Assembly (NCBI GenBank): GCA_964059195.1
Contig: CAXKWD010000002.1
Location: 164,554,559 to 164,618,558, forward strand
Direction of reading: 5' to 3'
Length of the DNA: 64,000 nt
DNA from: Ectobius pallidus
Taxonomy: Eukaryota > Arthropoda > Insecta > Blattodea > Ectobiidae
Part shown: piece after piece, positions 33,901 through 48,700 of the stretch
Layout: every line of letters begins with the position of its first letter
How positions within the stretch are numbered: the stretch's first letter is position 1
Translations under genes and position numbers: made by a program
The notes under the pieces: generated by a model
The model's input: only the letters and a program-made list of their open reading frames with translations
Told to the model about the DNA's origin: nothing
Database searches by the model: none

Positions 33901-35378
33901 GACAGCCGTTATAACGTAAACTATGGTACATTTTTATTGTTGATGTACACGGTTTTATTCGCAATGAAATGTTATGACGTTCGTCTCTTGGGAGTTTTTA
34001 TGTACTAGGCTGATAAAATGGTTTTATTTCGACTTTTCTAAAATCCTGCGCGACTTTCATCTCCAAGAATAAAAAATATTGTTTTTATATTAACAATATA
34101 ATCTCAAAAATGTCTTGTGTTTCCGAGGAAACATAAATTTATATGCAAAAGCAGTTGAAACTGTTCATTTTCCACTCTTATACAGTCCCGCGCTTTAATA
34201 GAAGCTGCATGCCTTCCCGGGATTCTCAGCCCTGCCAACTTCCGTTAGCGTCGATTTTAGTTTTATTTCCGAAAGTTTCTTTTATGCTGTGAGTATGCGG
34301 ATTTGAAAAATATGTTATTTTTACCGATATGACTTTTTTCGTGTGAGTCGTTTTCATCGGTTCGATAGCCGTTATCTCGTAAACTATGGTACATTTTTAT
34401 TGTTGATGTACACGCTTTTATTCGTAATTAAATGTTATGACGTTCGTCTCTTGGGAGTCTTTATGTACTAGGCTGATAAAATGGTTTTATTTCGACTTTT
34501 CTAAAATCCTGCGCGATTTTCATCTCCAAGAATAAAAAATATTGTTTTTACATTAACAATATAATCTCAAAAATGTCTTGTGTTTCCGAGGAAACATAAG
34601 TTTATATGCAAAAGTAGTTGAAACTGTTCATTTTCCACTCTTATACAATCCTGCGCTTTAATAGAAGCTGCATGCCTTCCCGGGATTTTCAGCCCTGCCA
34701 ACTTTCGTAAGCGTCGATTTTATTTTTATTTCCGAAAGTTTCCTTTATGCCGTGAGTGTGCGGAATTGAAAAAGATGTTATTTTTGCCGATATGACTTTT
34801 TTCGTGCGAGGCGTTTTTAACGGTTCGAAAGCCTTTATCTCGTAAACTATGGTACATTTTTATTGTTGATGTACATGGTTATATTCGCAAAGAAAAGTTA
34901 TGCCTTTTGTCATTTGGGAGGATTTATGTAGTACGCTGATAAAACGGTTTTATTTCGACTTTTCTAAAATCCTGCGCGATTTTCATCTCCAAGAATAAAA
35001 GATACTGTTTTTACATTAACAATATAATCTCAAAAATTTCTTGCGTTTCCGAGGAAACATAAGTTTATATGCAAAAGCAGTTGAAACTGTTCATTTTCCA
35101 CTCTTATACAATACCGCGCTTTAATAGAAGCTGCATGCCTTCCCGGGATTCTCAGCCCTACCAACTTCCGTTAGCGTCGATTTTACTTTTATTTCCGAAA
35201 GTTTCTTTTATGCTGTGAGTATGCGGATTTGAAAAAGATGTTATTTTTACCGATATGACTTTTTTCGTGTGAGTCGTTTTCAACGGTTCGACAGCCGTTA
35301 TCTCGTAAACTATGGTACATTTTTATTGTTGATGTACACGCTTTTATTCGCAATGAAATGTTTTGACGTTCGTCTCTT
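27972..35378. repeat. 16-monomer higher-order satellite unit, copy 1 (7,407 bp)
   Basis: Monomers (CTATGGTAC phase) start at 28365, 28827, 29290, 29754, 30217, 30680, 31143, 31607, 32070, 32530, 32994, 33457, 33921, 34384, 34847 and 35310. The next 7,407 bp repeat them variant by variant, including private markers such as CTCTTAATAG, CTCTCTGTGG (29355/36762), CATGGGGAATTTTC (33118/40525) and TTCCGACGAAAC (33658/41065). I saw no mismatch in the stretches compared by eye. The boundary is defined only to a 15-bp interval, TGACGTTCGTCTCTT. No genes. Confidence 0.93.
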
Positions 35379-38300
35379 AATAGTTTTTATGTACTAGGCT
35401 GATAAAATAGTTTTATTTCGACTTTTCTAAAATCCTGCGCGATTTTCATCTCCAAGAATAAAAAATATTGTTTTTACATTAACAATGTAATTTCAAAAAT
35501 GTCTTGTGTATCCGAGGAAACATAAATTTATATGCAAATCAGTTGAAACTGTTCATTTTCCACTCTTATACAATCCCGCGCTTTAATAGAAGCTGCATGC
35601 CTTCCCGGGATTCTCAGCCCTGCCAACTTCCGTTAGCGTCGATTTTAGTTTTATTTCCGAAAGTTTCTTTTATGCTGTGAGTATGCGGATTTGAAAAATA
35701 TGTTATTTTTACCGATATGACTTTTTTCGTGTGAGTCGTTTTCATCGGTTCGACAGCCGTTATCTCGTAAACTATGGTACATTTTTATTGTTGATGTACA
35801 CGCTTTTATTCGCAATGAAATGTTATGACGTTGGTCTCTTGGGAGTTTTTATGTACTAGGCTGATAAAATGGTTTTATTTCGACTTTTCTAAAATCCTGC
35901 GCGACTTTCATCTCCAAGAATAAAAAATATTGTTTTTACATTAACAATATAATCTCAAAAATGTCTCTTGTTTCCGAGGAAACATAAGTTTATATGCCAA
36001 AGGCAGTTGAAACTTTTTTTTCCACTTTTATACAATCCTCCGCTTTTATAGAAGCTGCATGCCTTCCCGGGATTCTCAGCCATGCCAACTTTCGTAAGCG
36101 TCGATTTTATTTTTATTTCCGAAAGTTTCTTCTATGCCGTGAGTGTGCGGAATTGAAAAAGATGTTATTTTTGCCGATATGACTTTTTTGGTGCGAGGCG
36201 TTTTTAACGGTTCGAAAGTCTTTATCTCGTAAACTATGGTACATTTTTATTGTTGATGTACATGGTTATATTCGCAAAGAAAAGTTATGCCTTTTGTCAT
36301 TTGGGAGGATTTATGTAGTACGCTGATAAAACGGTTTTATTTCGACTTTTCTAAAATCCTGCGCGATTTTCATCTCCAAGAATAAAAGATACTGTTTTTA
36401 CATTAACAATATAATCTCAAAAATTTCTTGCGTTTCCGAGGAAACATAAGTTTATATGCAAAAGCAGTTGAAACTGTTCATTTTCCACTCTTATACAATA
36501 CCGCGCTTTAATAGAAGCTGCATGCCTTCCCGGGATTCTCAGCCCTACCAACTTCCGTTAGCGTCGATTTTACTTTTATTTCCGAAAGTTTCTTTTATGC
36601 TGTGAGTATGCGGATTTGAAAAAGATGTTATTTTTACCGATATGACTTTTTTCGTGTGAGTCGTTTTCAACGGTTCGACAGCCCTTATCTCGTAAACTAT
36701 GGTACATTTTTATTGTTGATGTACACGCTTTTATTCGCAATGAAATGTTTTGACGTTCGTCTCTCTGTGGAGTTTTTATGTACTAGGCTGATAAAATGGT
36801 TTTATTTCGACTTTTCTAAAATCCTGCGCGATTTTCATCTCCAAGAATAAAAAATATTGTTTTTACATTAACAATATAATCTCAAAAATGTCTTGTGTTT
36901 CCGAGGAAACATAAGTTTATATGCCAAAGGCAGTTGAAAATTTTTTTTTCCACTTTTATACAATCCTCCGCTTTTATAGAAGCTGCATCCCTTCCCGGGA
37001 TTCACAGCCCTGCCAACTTTCGTAAGCGTCGATTTTATTTTTATTTCCGAAAGTTTTTTTATGCTGTGAGTGTGCGGAAACGTAAAAGATGTTATTTTTG
37101 CCGATGTAACTTTTTTCGTGCGAGGCGTTTTCAACGGTTCGACAGCCGTTATCTTGTAAACTATGGTACATTTTTATTGTTGATGTACACGCTTTTATTC
37201 GCAATGAAATGTTTTGACGTTCGTCTCTTGGGAGTTTTTATGTACTAGGCTGATAAAATGGTTTTATATCGACTTTTCTAAAATCCTGCGCGACTTTCAT
37301 CTCCAAGAATAAAAAATATTGTTTTTACATTAACAATATAATCTCAAAAATGTCTTGTGTTTCCGAGGAAACATAAGTTTATATGCAAAAGCAGTTGAAA
37401 CTGTTCTTTTTCCAATCTTATACAATCCTGCGCTTTAATAGAAGCTGCATGCCTTCCCGGGATTCTCAGCCCTGCCAACTTCCGTTAGCGTCGATTTTAT
37501 TTTTATTTCCGAAAGTTTCTTTTATGCTGTGAGTATGCGGAATTATAAAAGATGTTATTTTTGCCGATATGACTTTTTTCGTGTGAGTCGTTTTCAACGG
37601 TTCGACAGCCGTTATCTCGTAAACTATGGTACATTTTTATTGTTGATGTACACGCTTTTATTCGCAATGAAATGTTATGACGTTCGTCTCTTGGGAGTTT
37701 TTATGTACTAGGCTGATAAAATGGTTTTATTTCGACTTTTCTAAAATCCTGCGCGATTTTCATCTCCAAGAATAAAAAATATTGTTTTTACATTAACAAT
37801 ATAATCTCAAAAATGTCTTGTGTTTCCGAGGAAACATAAGTTTATATGCAAAAGTAGTTGAAACTGTTCATTTTCCACTCTTATACAATCCTGCGCTTTA
37901 ATAGAAGCTGCATGCCTTCCCGGGATTTTCAGCCCTGCCAACTTCCGTTAGCGTCGATTTTATTTTTATTTCCGTAAGTTTCTTTTATGCTGTGAGTATG
38001 CGGATTTGAAAAAGATGTTATTTTTGCCAATATGACTTTTTTCGTATGAGTCGTTTTTAACGGTTCGACAGCCGTTATCTCGTAAACTATGGTACATTTT
38101 TATTGTTGATGTACACGCTTTTATTCGCAATGAAATGTTTTGACGTTCGTCTCTTGGGAGTTTTTATGTACTAGGCTGATAAAATGGTTTTATATCGACT
38201 TTTCTAAAATCCTGCGCGACTTTCATCTCCAAGAATAAAAAATATTGTTTTTACATTAACAATATAATCTCAAAAATGTCTTGTGTTTCCGAGGAAACAT

Positions 38301-41300
38301 AAGTTTATATGCAAAAGCAGTTGAAACTGTTCTTTTTCCACTCTTATACAATCCTGCGCTTTAATAGAAGCTGCATGCCTTCCCGGGATTTTCAGCCCTG
38401 CCAACTTCCGTTAGCGTCGATTTTATTTTTATTTCCGTAAGTTTCTTTTATGCTGTGAGTGTGCGGAATTGTAAAAAATGTTATTTTTGCCGATATGACT
38501 TTTTTCGTGCGAGGCGTTTTCAACGGTTCGACAGCCGTTATCTCGTAAACTATGGTACATTTTTATTGTTGATGTTACATGGTTTTATTCGCAATGAAAT
38601 GTTATGAGGTTCGTCTCTAGAGAGTTTTTATGTAGTATGCTGATAAAACGGTTTTATTTCGACTTTTCTAAAATCCTGCGCGATTTTCATCTCCAAGAAT
38701 AAAAGATACTGTTTTTACATTAACAATATAATCTCAAAAATTTCTTGCGTTTCCGAGGAAACATAAGTTTATATGCAAAAGCAGTTGAAACTGTTCATTT
38801 TCCACTCTTATACAATACCGCGCTTTAATAGAAGCTGCATGGCTTCCCGGGATTCTCAGCCCTACCAACTTCCGTTAGCGTCGATTTTATTTTTATTTCC
38901 CTATGTTTCTTTTATGGTGTGAGTATACGGAATTGTAAAAGATGTTATTTTTACCGATATGACTTTTTTCGTGTGAGGCGTTTGAGACGGTTCGACAGCC
39001 GTTATAACGTAAACTATGGTACATTTTTATTGTTGATGTACACGCTTTTATTCGCAATGAAATGTTATGACGTTCGTCTCTTGGGAGTTTTTATGTACTA
39101 GGCTGATAAAATGGTTTTATTTCGACTTTTCTAAAATCCTGCGCGATTTTCATCTCCAAGAATAAAAAATATTGTTTTTACATTAACAATATAATCTCAA
39201 AAATGTCTTGTGTTTCCGAGGAAACATAAGTTTATATGCCAAAGGCAGTTGAAACTTTTTTTTCCCACTTTTATACAATCCTCCGCTTTTATAGAAGCTG
39301 CATGCCTTCCCGGGATTCTCAGCCATGCCAACTTTCGTAAGCGTCGATTTTATTTTTATTTCCGAAAGTTTCCTTTAAGCCGCGAGTGTGCGGAATTGAA
39401 AAAGATGTTATTTTTGCCGATATGACTTTTTTCGTGCGAGGCGTTTTCAACGGTTCGAAAGCCTTTATCTCGTAAGCTATGGTACATTTTTATTGTTGAT
39501 GTACATGGTTATATTCGCAAAGAAAAGTTATGCCTTTTGTCATTTGGGAGGATTTATGTAGTACGCTGATAAAACGGTTTTATTTCGACTTTTCTAAAAT
39601 CCTGCGCGATTTTCATCTCCAAGAATAAAAGATACTGTTTTACATTAACAATATAATCTCAAAAATTTATTGCGTTTCCGAGGAAACATAAGTTTATATG
39701 CAAAAGCAGTTGAAACTGTTCTTTTTCCAATCTTATACAATCCTGCTTTTTAATAGAAGCTGCACCTTCCCGGGATTCTCAGCCCTACAAACTTCCGTAA
39801 GCGTCGATTTCATTTTTATTTCCGAAAGTTTCTTTTATGCTGTGAGTGTGCGTAATTGTAAAAGATGTTATTTTTGCCGATATTACTTTTTTCGTGTGAG
39901 GCGTTTTCAACGGTTCGACAGCCGTTATCTCGTAAACTATGGTACATTTTTATTGTTGATGTACACGCTTTTATTCGCAATGAAATGTTATGACGTTCGT
40001 CTCTTGGGAGTTTTTATGTAATAGGCTGATAAAATGGTTTTATTTCGACTTTTCTAAAATCCTGCGCGATTTTCATCTCCAAGAATAAAAAAATATTGTT
40101 TTTACATTAACAATATAATCTCAAAAATGTCTTGTGTTTCCGAGGAAACATAAGTTTATATGCAAAAGCAGTTGAAACTGTTCTTTTTCCACTCTTATAC
40201 AATCCTGCGCTTTAATAGAAGCTGCATGCCTTCCCGGGATTCTCAGCCCTACCAACTTTCGTTAGCGTCGATTTTATTTTTATTTCCGAAAGTTTCTTTT
40301 ATGCTGTGAGTGTGCGGATTTGAAAAAGATGTTATTTTTGCCGATATGACTTTTTTCGTATGAGTCGTTTTCAACGGTTCGACAGCCGTTATATCGTAAA
40401 CTATGGTACATTTTTATTGTTGATGTACACGCTTTTATTCGCAATGAAATGTTATGACGTTCGTCTCTTGGGAGTTTTTATGTACTAGGCTGATATAATG
40501 GTTTTATATCGACTTTTCTAAAATCATGGGGAATTTTCATGTCCAAGAATAAAAAATATTGTTTTTACATTAACAATATAATCTCAAAAATGTCTTGTGT
40601 TTCCGAGGAAACATAAGTTTATATGCAAAAGCAGTTGAAACTGTTCTTTTTCCACTCTTATACAATCCTGCGCTTTAATAGAAGCTGCATGCCTTCCCGG
40701 GATTCTCAGCCCTACCAACTTTCGTTAGCGTCGATTTTATTTTTATTTCCGAAAGTTTCTTTTATGCTGTGAGTGTGCGGATTTGAAAAAGATGTTATTT
40801 TTGCCGATATGACTTTTTTCGTATGAGTCGTTTTCAACGGTTCGACAGCCGTTATCTCGTAAACTATGGTACATTTTTATTGTTGATGTTACACGGTTTT
40901 ATTCGCAATGAAATGTTATGAGGTTCGTCTCTAGAGAGTTTTTATGTAGTATGCTGATAAAACGGTTTTATTTCGACTTTTCTAAAATCCTGCGCGATTT
41001 TCATCTCCAAGAATAAAAGATACTGTTTTTACATTAACAATATAATCTCAAAAATTTCTTGCGTTTCCGACGAAACATAAGTTTATATGCAAAAGCAGTT
41101 GAAACTGTTCATTTTCCACTCTTATACAATACCGCGCTTTAAAAGAAGCTGCATGCCTTCCCGGGATTCTCAGCCCTACCAACTTCCGTTAGCGTCGATT
41201 TTATTTTTATTTCCCTAAGTTTCTTTTATGGTGTGAGTATACGAAATTGTAAAAGATGTTATTTTTGCCGATATGACTTTTTTCGTGTGAGTCGTTTCTG

Positions 41301-42785
41301 ACGGTTCGACAGCCGTTATAACGTAAACTATGGTACATTTTTATTGTTGATGTACACGGTTTTATTCGCAATGAAATGTTATGACGTTCGTCTCTTGGGA
41401 GTTTTTATGTACTAGGCTGATAAAATGGTTTTATTTCGACTTTTCTAAAATCCTGCGCGACTTTCATCTCCAAGAATAAAAAATATTGTTTTTATATTAA
41501 CAATATAATCTCAAAAATGTCTTGTGTTTCCGAGGAAACATAAATTTATATGCAAAAGCAGTTGAAACTGTTCATTTTCCACTCTTATACAGTCCCGCGC
41601 TTTAATAGAAGCTGCATGCCTTCCCGGGATTCTCAGCCCTGCCAACTTCCGTTAGCGTCGATTTTAGTTTTATTTCCGAAAGTTTCTTTTATGCTGTGAG
41701 TATGCGGATTTGAAAAATATGTTATTTTTACCGATATGACTTTTTTCGTGTGAGTCGTTTTCATCGGTTCGATAGCCGTTATCTCGTAAACTATGGTACA
41801 TTTTTATTGTTGATGTACACGCTTTTATTCGTAATTAAATGTTATGACGTTCGTCTCTTGGGAGTCTTTATGTACTAGGCTGATAAAATGGTTTTATTTC
41901 GACTTTTCTAAAATCCTGCGCGATTTTCATCTCCAAGAATAAAAAATATTGTTTTTACATTAACAATATAATCTCAAAAATGTCTTGTGTTTCCGAGGAA
42001 ACATAAGTTTATATGCAAAAGTAGTTGAAACTGTTCATTTTCCACTCTTATACAATCCTGCGCTTTAATAGAAGCTGCATGCCTTCCCGGGATTTTCAGC
42101 CCTGCCAACTTTCGTAAGCGTCGATTTTATTTTTATTTCCGAAAGTTTCCTTTATGCCGTGAGTGTGCGGAATTGAAAAAGATGTTATTTTTGCCGATAT
42201 GACTTTTTTCGTGCGAGGCGTTTTTAACGGTTCGAAAGCCTTTATCTCGTAAACTATGGTACATTTTTATTGTTGATGTACATGGTTATATTCGCAAAGA
42301 AAAGTTATGCCTTTTGTCATTTGGGAGGATTTATGTAGTACGCTGATAAAACGGTTTTATTTCGACTTTTCTAAAATCCTGCGCGATTTTCATCTCCAAG
42401 AATAAAAGATACTGTTTTTACATTAACAATATAATCTCAAAAATTTCTTGCGTTTCCGAGGAAACATAAGTTTATATGCAAAAGCAGTTGAAACTGTTCA
42501 TTTTCCACTCTTATACAATACCGCGCTTTAATAGAAGCTGCATGCCTTCCCGGGATTCTCAGCCCTACCAACTTCCGTTAGCGTCGATTTTACTTTTATT
42601 TCCGAAAGTTTCTTTTATGCTGTGAGTATGCGGATTTGAAAAAGATGTTATTTTTACCGATATGACTTTTTTCGTGTGAGTCGTTTTCAACGGTTCGACA
42701 GCCGTTATCTCGTAAACTATGGTACATTTTTATTGTTGATGTACACGCTTTTATTCGCAATGAAATGTTTTGACGTTCGTCTCTT
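35379..42785. repeat. 16-monomer higher-order satellite unit, copy 2 (7,407 bp)
   Basis: Head-to-tail copy of 27,972-35,378. Monomers start at 35772, 36234, 36697, 37161, 37624, 38087, 38550, 39014, 39477, 39937, 40401, 40864, 41328, 41791, 42254 and 42717. After 42,785 the sequence reads CTCTTGGGAG where the unit start would read CTCTTAATAG, so a third adjacent copy does not follow. No genes. Confidence 0.93.
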
Positions 42786-45700
42786 GGGAGTTTTTATGTA
42801 CTAGGCTGATAAAATGGTTTTATATCGACTTTTCTAAAATCCTGCGCGACTTTCATCTCCAAGAATAAAAAATATTGTTTTTACATTAACAATATAATCT
42901 CAAAAATGTCTTGTGTTTCCGAGGAAACATAAGTTTATATGCAAAAGTAGTTGAAACTGTTCATTTTCCACTCTTATACAATCCTGCGCTTTAATAGAAG
43001 CTGCATGCCTTCCCGGGATTCTCAGCCCTGCCAACTTTCGTTAGCGTCGATTTTATTTTTATTTCCGAAAGTTTCTTTTATGCTGTGAGTGTGCGGAATT
43101 GTAAAAGATGTTATTTTTGCCGATATGACTTTTTTCGTGCGAGGCGTTTTCAACGGTTCGACAGCCGTTATCTCGTAAACTATGGTACATTTTTATTGTT
43201 GATGTACACGCTTTTATTCGCAATGAAATGTTATGACGTTCGTCTCTTGGGAGTTTTTATATACTAGGCTATTAAAATGGTTTTATTTCGACTTTTCTAA
43301 AATCCTGCGCGATTTTCATCTCCAAGAATAAAAGATACTGTTTTTACATTAACAATATAATCTCAAAAATGTCTTGTGTTTCCGAGGAAACATAAGTTTA
43401 TATGCAAAAGCAGTTGAAACTGTTCATTTTCCACTCTTATACAATACCGCGCTTTTATAGAAGCTGCATCCCTTCCCGGGATTCACAGCCCTGCCAACTT
43501 TCGTAAGCGTCGATTTTATTTTTATTTCCGAACGTTTTTTTATGCTGTGAGTGTGCGGAAATGTAAAAGATGTTATTTTTGCCGATGTAACTTTTTTCGT
43601 GCGAGGCGTTTTCAACGGTTCGACAGCCGTTATCTTGTAAACTATGGTACATTTTTATTGTTGATGTACACGGTTTTATACGCAATGAAATGTTATGACG
43701 TTCGTATCTTGGGAGTTTTTATGTACTAGGCTGATAAAATGGTTTTATTTCGACTTTTGTAAAATCCTGCGCGATTTTCATCTCCAAGAATAAAAAAAAA
43801 TTGTGTTTACATTAACAATATAATCTCAAAAATGTCTTGTGTTTCCGAGGAAACAAGTTTATATGCCAAAGGAAGTTGAAACTGTTTTTTTTACACTGTT
43901 ATAAAATCCTGCGCTTTTATAGAAGCTGCATGCCTTCCCGGGATTCTCAGCCATGCCAACTTTCGTAAGCGTCGATTTTATTTTTATTTCCGAAAGTTTC
44001 TTTTATGCCGTGAGTGTGCGGAATTGAAAAAGATGTTATTTTTGCTGATATGACTTTTTTTCGTGCGAGGCGTTTTCAACGGTTCGAAAGCCTTTATCTC
44101 GTAAACTATGGTACATTTTTATTGTTGATGTACATGGTTATATTCGCAAAGAAAAGTTATGCCTTTTGTCATTTGGGAGGATTTATGTAGTAAGCTGATA
44201 AAACGTTTTTATTTCGAGTTTTCAAAAATCCTGCGCGATTTTCATCTCCAAGAATAAAAGATACTGTTTTTACATTAACAATATAATCTCAAAAATTTAT
44301 TGCGTTTCCGAGGAAACATAAGTTTATATGCAAAAGCAGTTGAAACTGTTCTTTTTCCAATCTTATACAATCCTGCGTTTTAATAGAAGCTGCACCTTCC
44401 CGGGATTCTCAGCCCTACAAACTTCCGTAAGCGTCGATTTTATTTTTATTTCCGAAAGTTTCTTTTATGCTGTGAGTGTGCGGATTTGAGAAAGATGTTA
44501 TTTTTGCCGATATGACTTTTTTCGTGTGAGTCGTTTTCAACGGTTCGACAGCCGTTATCTCGTAAACTATGGTCCATTTTTATTGTTGATGTACACGCTT
44601 TTATTCGCAATGAAATGTTTTGACGTTCGTCTCTTGGGAGCTTTTATGTACTAGGCTGATAAAATGGTTTTATATCGACTTTTCTAAAATCCTGCGCGAC
44701 TTTCATCTCCAAGAATAAAAAATATTGTTTTTACATTAACAATATAATCTCAAAAATGTCTTGTGTTTCCGAGGAAACATAAGTTTATATGCAAAAGTAG
44801 TTGAAACTGTTCATTTTCCACTCTTATACAATCCTGCGCTTTAATAGAAGCTGCATGCCTCCCCGGGATTTTCAGCCCTGCCAACTTTCGTAAGCGTCGA
44901 TTTTATTTTTATTTCCGAAAGTTTCCTTTATGCCGTGAGTGTGCGGAATTGAAAAAGATGTTATTTTTGCCGATATGACTTTTTTCGTGCGAGGCGTTTT
45001 TAACGGTTCGAAAGCCTTTATCTCGTAAACTATGGTACATTTTTATTGTTGATGTACATGGTTATATTCGCAAAGAAAAGTTATGCCTTTTGTCATTTGG
45101 GAGGATTTATGTAGTACGCTGATAAAACGGTTTTATTTCGACTTTTCTAAAATCCTGCGCGATTTTCATCTCCAAGAATAAAAGATACTGTTTTTACATT
45201 AACAATATAATCTCAAAAATTTCTTGCGTTTCCGAGGAAACATAAGTTTATATGCAAAAGCAGTTGAAACTGTTCATTTTCCACTCTTATACAATACCGC
45301 GCTTTAATAGAAGCTGCATGCCTTCCCGGGATTCTCAGCCCTACCAACTTCCGTTAGCGTCGATTTTACTTTTATTTCCGAAAGTTTCTTTTATGCTGTG
45401 AGTATGCGGATTTGAAAAAGATGTTATTTTTACCGATATGACTTTTTTCGTGTGAGTCGTTTTCAACGGTTCGACAGCCGTTATCTCGTAAACTATGGTA
45501 CATTTTTATTGTTGATGTACACGCTTTTATTCGCAATGAAATGTTTTGACGTTCGTCTCTTGGGAGTTTTTATGTACTAGGCTGATAAAATGGTTTTATA
45601 TCGACTTTTCTAAAATCCTGCGCGACTTTCATCTCCAAGAATAAAAAATATTGTTTTTACATTAACAATATAATCTCAAAAATGTCTTGTGTTTCCGAGG

Positions 45701-48700
45701 AAACATAAGTTTATATGCAAAAGTAGTTGAAACTGTTCATTTTCCACTCTTATACAATCCTGCGCTTTAATAGAAGCATCATGCCTTCCCGGGATTCTCA
45801 GCCCTGCCAACTTTCGTTAGCGTCGATTTTATTTTTATTTCCGAAAGTTTCTTTTATGCTGTGAGTGTGCGGAATTGTGAAAGATGTTATTTTTGCCGAT
45901 ATGACTTTTTTCGTGCGAGGCGTTTTCAACGGTTCGACAGCCGTTATCTCGTAAACTATGGTACATTTTTATTGTTGATGTACACGGTTTTATACGCAAT
46001 GAAATGTTATGACGTTCGTCTCTTGAGAGTTTTTATGTACTAGGCTGATAAAATGGTTTTATTTCGACTTTTGTAAAATCCTGCGCGATTTTCATCTCCA
46101 AGAATAAAAAAAATTGTTTTTACATTAACAATATAATCTCAAAAATGTCTTGTGTTTCCGAGGAAACAAGTTTATATGCCAAAGGCAGTTGAAACTGTTT
46201 TTTTTACACTGTTATAAAATCCTGCGCTTTTATAGAAGCTGCATGCCATCCCGGGATTCTCAGCCATGCCAACTTCCGTAAGCGTCGATTTTATTTTTAT
46301 TTCCGAAAGTTTCTTTTATGCCGTGAGTGTGCGGAATTGAAAAAGATGTTATTTTTGCCGATATGACTTTTTTCGTGCGAGGCGTTTTCAACGGTTCGAA
46401 AGCCTTTATCTCGTAAACTATGGTACATTTTTATTGTTGATGTACATGGTTATATTCGCAAAGAAAAGTTATGCCTTTTGTCATTTGGGAGGATTTATGT
46501 AGTACGCTGATAAAACGTTTTTATTTCGAGTTTTCAAAAATCCTGCGCGACTTTCATCTCCAAGAATAAAATATACTGTTTTTACATTAACAATATAATC
46601 TCAAAAATTTATTGCGTTTCCGAGGAAACATAAGTTTATATGCAAAAGCAGTTGAAATTGTTCTTTTTCCAATCTTATACAATCCTGCTTTTTAATAGAA
46701 GCTGCATGCCTTCCCGGGATTCTCAGCCCTACAAACTTCCGTAAGCGTCGATTTTAGTTTTATTTCCGAAAGTTTCTTTTATGCTGTGAGTATGCGGATT
46801 TGAAAAAGATGTTATTTTTACCGATATGACTTTTTTCGTGTGAGTCGTTTTCAACGGTTCGACAGCCGTTATCTCGTAAACTATGGTACATTTTTATTGT
46901 TGATGTACACGCTTTTATTCGCAATGAAATGTTTTGACGTTCGTCTCTTGGGAGTTTTTATGTGCTAGGGTGATAAAATGGTTTTATTTCGACTTTTCTA
47001 AAATCCTGCGCGACTTTCATCTCCAAGAATAAAAAATAATGTTTTTACATTAACAATATAATGTCAAAAATGTCTTGTGTTTCCGAGGAAACATAAGTTT
47101 ACATGCAAAAGCAGTTGAAACTGTTCTTTTTCCAATCTTATACAATCCTGCGTTTTAATAGAAGCTGCATGCCTTCCCGGGATTCTCAGCCCTGCCAACT
47201 TCCGTTAGCGTCGATTTTATTTTTATTTCCGAAAGTTTCATTTATGCTGTGATTGTGCGGAATTATAAACGATGTTATTTTTGCCAAAATGACTTTTTTC
47301 GTGTGAGTCGTTTTCAACGGTTCGACAGCCGTTATCTCGTAAACTATGGTACATTTTTATTGTTCATGTACACGCTTTTATTCGCAATGAAATGTTTTGA
47401 CGTTCGTCTATTGGGAGTTTTTATGTACTAGGGTGATAAAATGGTTTTATTTCGACTTTTCTAAAATCCTGCGCGACTTTCATCTCCAAGAATAAAAAAT
47501 ATTGTTTTTACATTAACAATATAATGTCAAAAATGTCTTGTGTTTCCGAGGATACATAAGTTTATATGCAAAAGCAGTTGAAACTGTTATTTTTCCAATC
47601 TTATACAATCCTGCGCTTTAATTGAAGCTGCATGCCTTCCCGGGATTCTCAGCCCTGCCAACTTCCGTTAGCGTCGATTTTATTTTTATTTCCGAAAGTT
47701 TCATTTATGCTGTGAGTATGCGGAATTATAAACGATGTTATTTTTGCCGAAATGACTTTTTTCGTGTGAGTCGTTTTCAACGGTTCGACAGCCGTTATCT
47801 CGTAAACTATGGTACATTTTTATTGTTGATGTACACGCTTTTATTCGCAATGAAATGTTTTGACGTTCGTCTCTTGGGAGTTTTTATGTACTAGGGTGAT
47901 AAAATTGTTTTATTTCGACTTTTCTAAAATCCTGCGCGACTTTAATCTCCAAGAATAAAAAATATTGTTTTTACATTAACAATATAATGTCAAAAATGTC
48001 TTGTGTTTCCGAGGATACATAAGTTTACATGCAAAAGCAGTTGAAACTGTTCTTTTTCCAATCTTATACATTCCTGCGCTTTAATAGAAGCTGCATGCCT
48101 TCCCGGGATTCTCAGCCCTGCCAACTTCCGTTAGCGTCGATTTTATTTTTATTTCCGAAAGTTTCATTTATGCTGTGAGTATGCGGAATTATAAACGATG
48201 GTATTTTGCCGATATGACTTTTTTCGTGTGAGTCGTTTTCAACGGTTCGACAGCCGTTATCTCGTAAACTATGGTACATTTTTATTGTCGATGTACACGC
48301 TTTTATTCGCAATGAAATGTTATGACGTTCGTCTCTTGGGAGTTTTTATGTACTAGGCTGATAAAATGGTTTTATTTCGACTTTTCTAAAATCCTGCGCG
48401 TTTTTCATCTCCAAGAATAAAAAATATTGTTTTTACATTAACAATATAATCTCAAAAATGTCTTATGTTTCCGAGGAAACATAAGTTTATATGGCAAAGG
48501 CAGTTGAAACTTTTTTTTTCCACTTTTATACATACCTCCGCTTTTATAGAAGCTGCATCCCTTCCCGGGATTCTCAGCCCTGCCAACTTTCGTAAGCGTC
48601 TATTTTATTTTTATTTCCGAAAGTTTTTTTATGCTGTGAGTGTGCGGAAATGTAAAAGATGTTATTTTTGCCGATGTAACTTTTTTCGTGCGAGGCGTTT

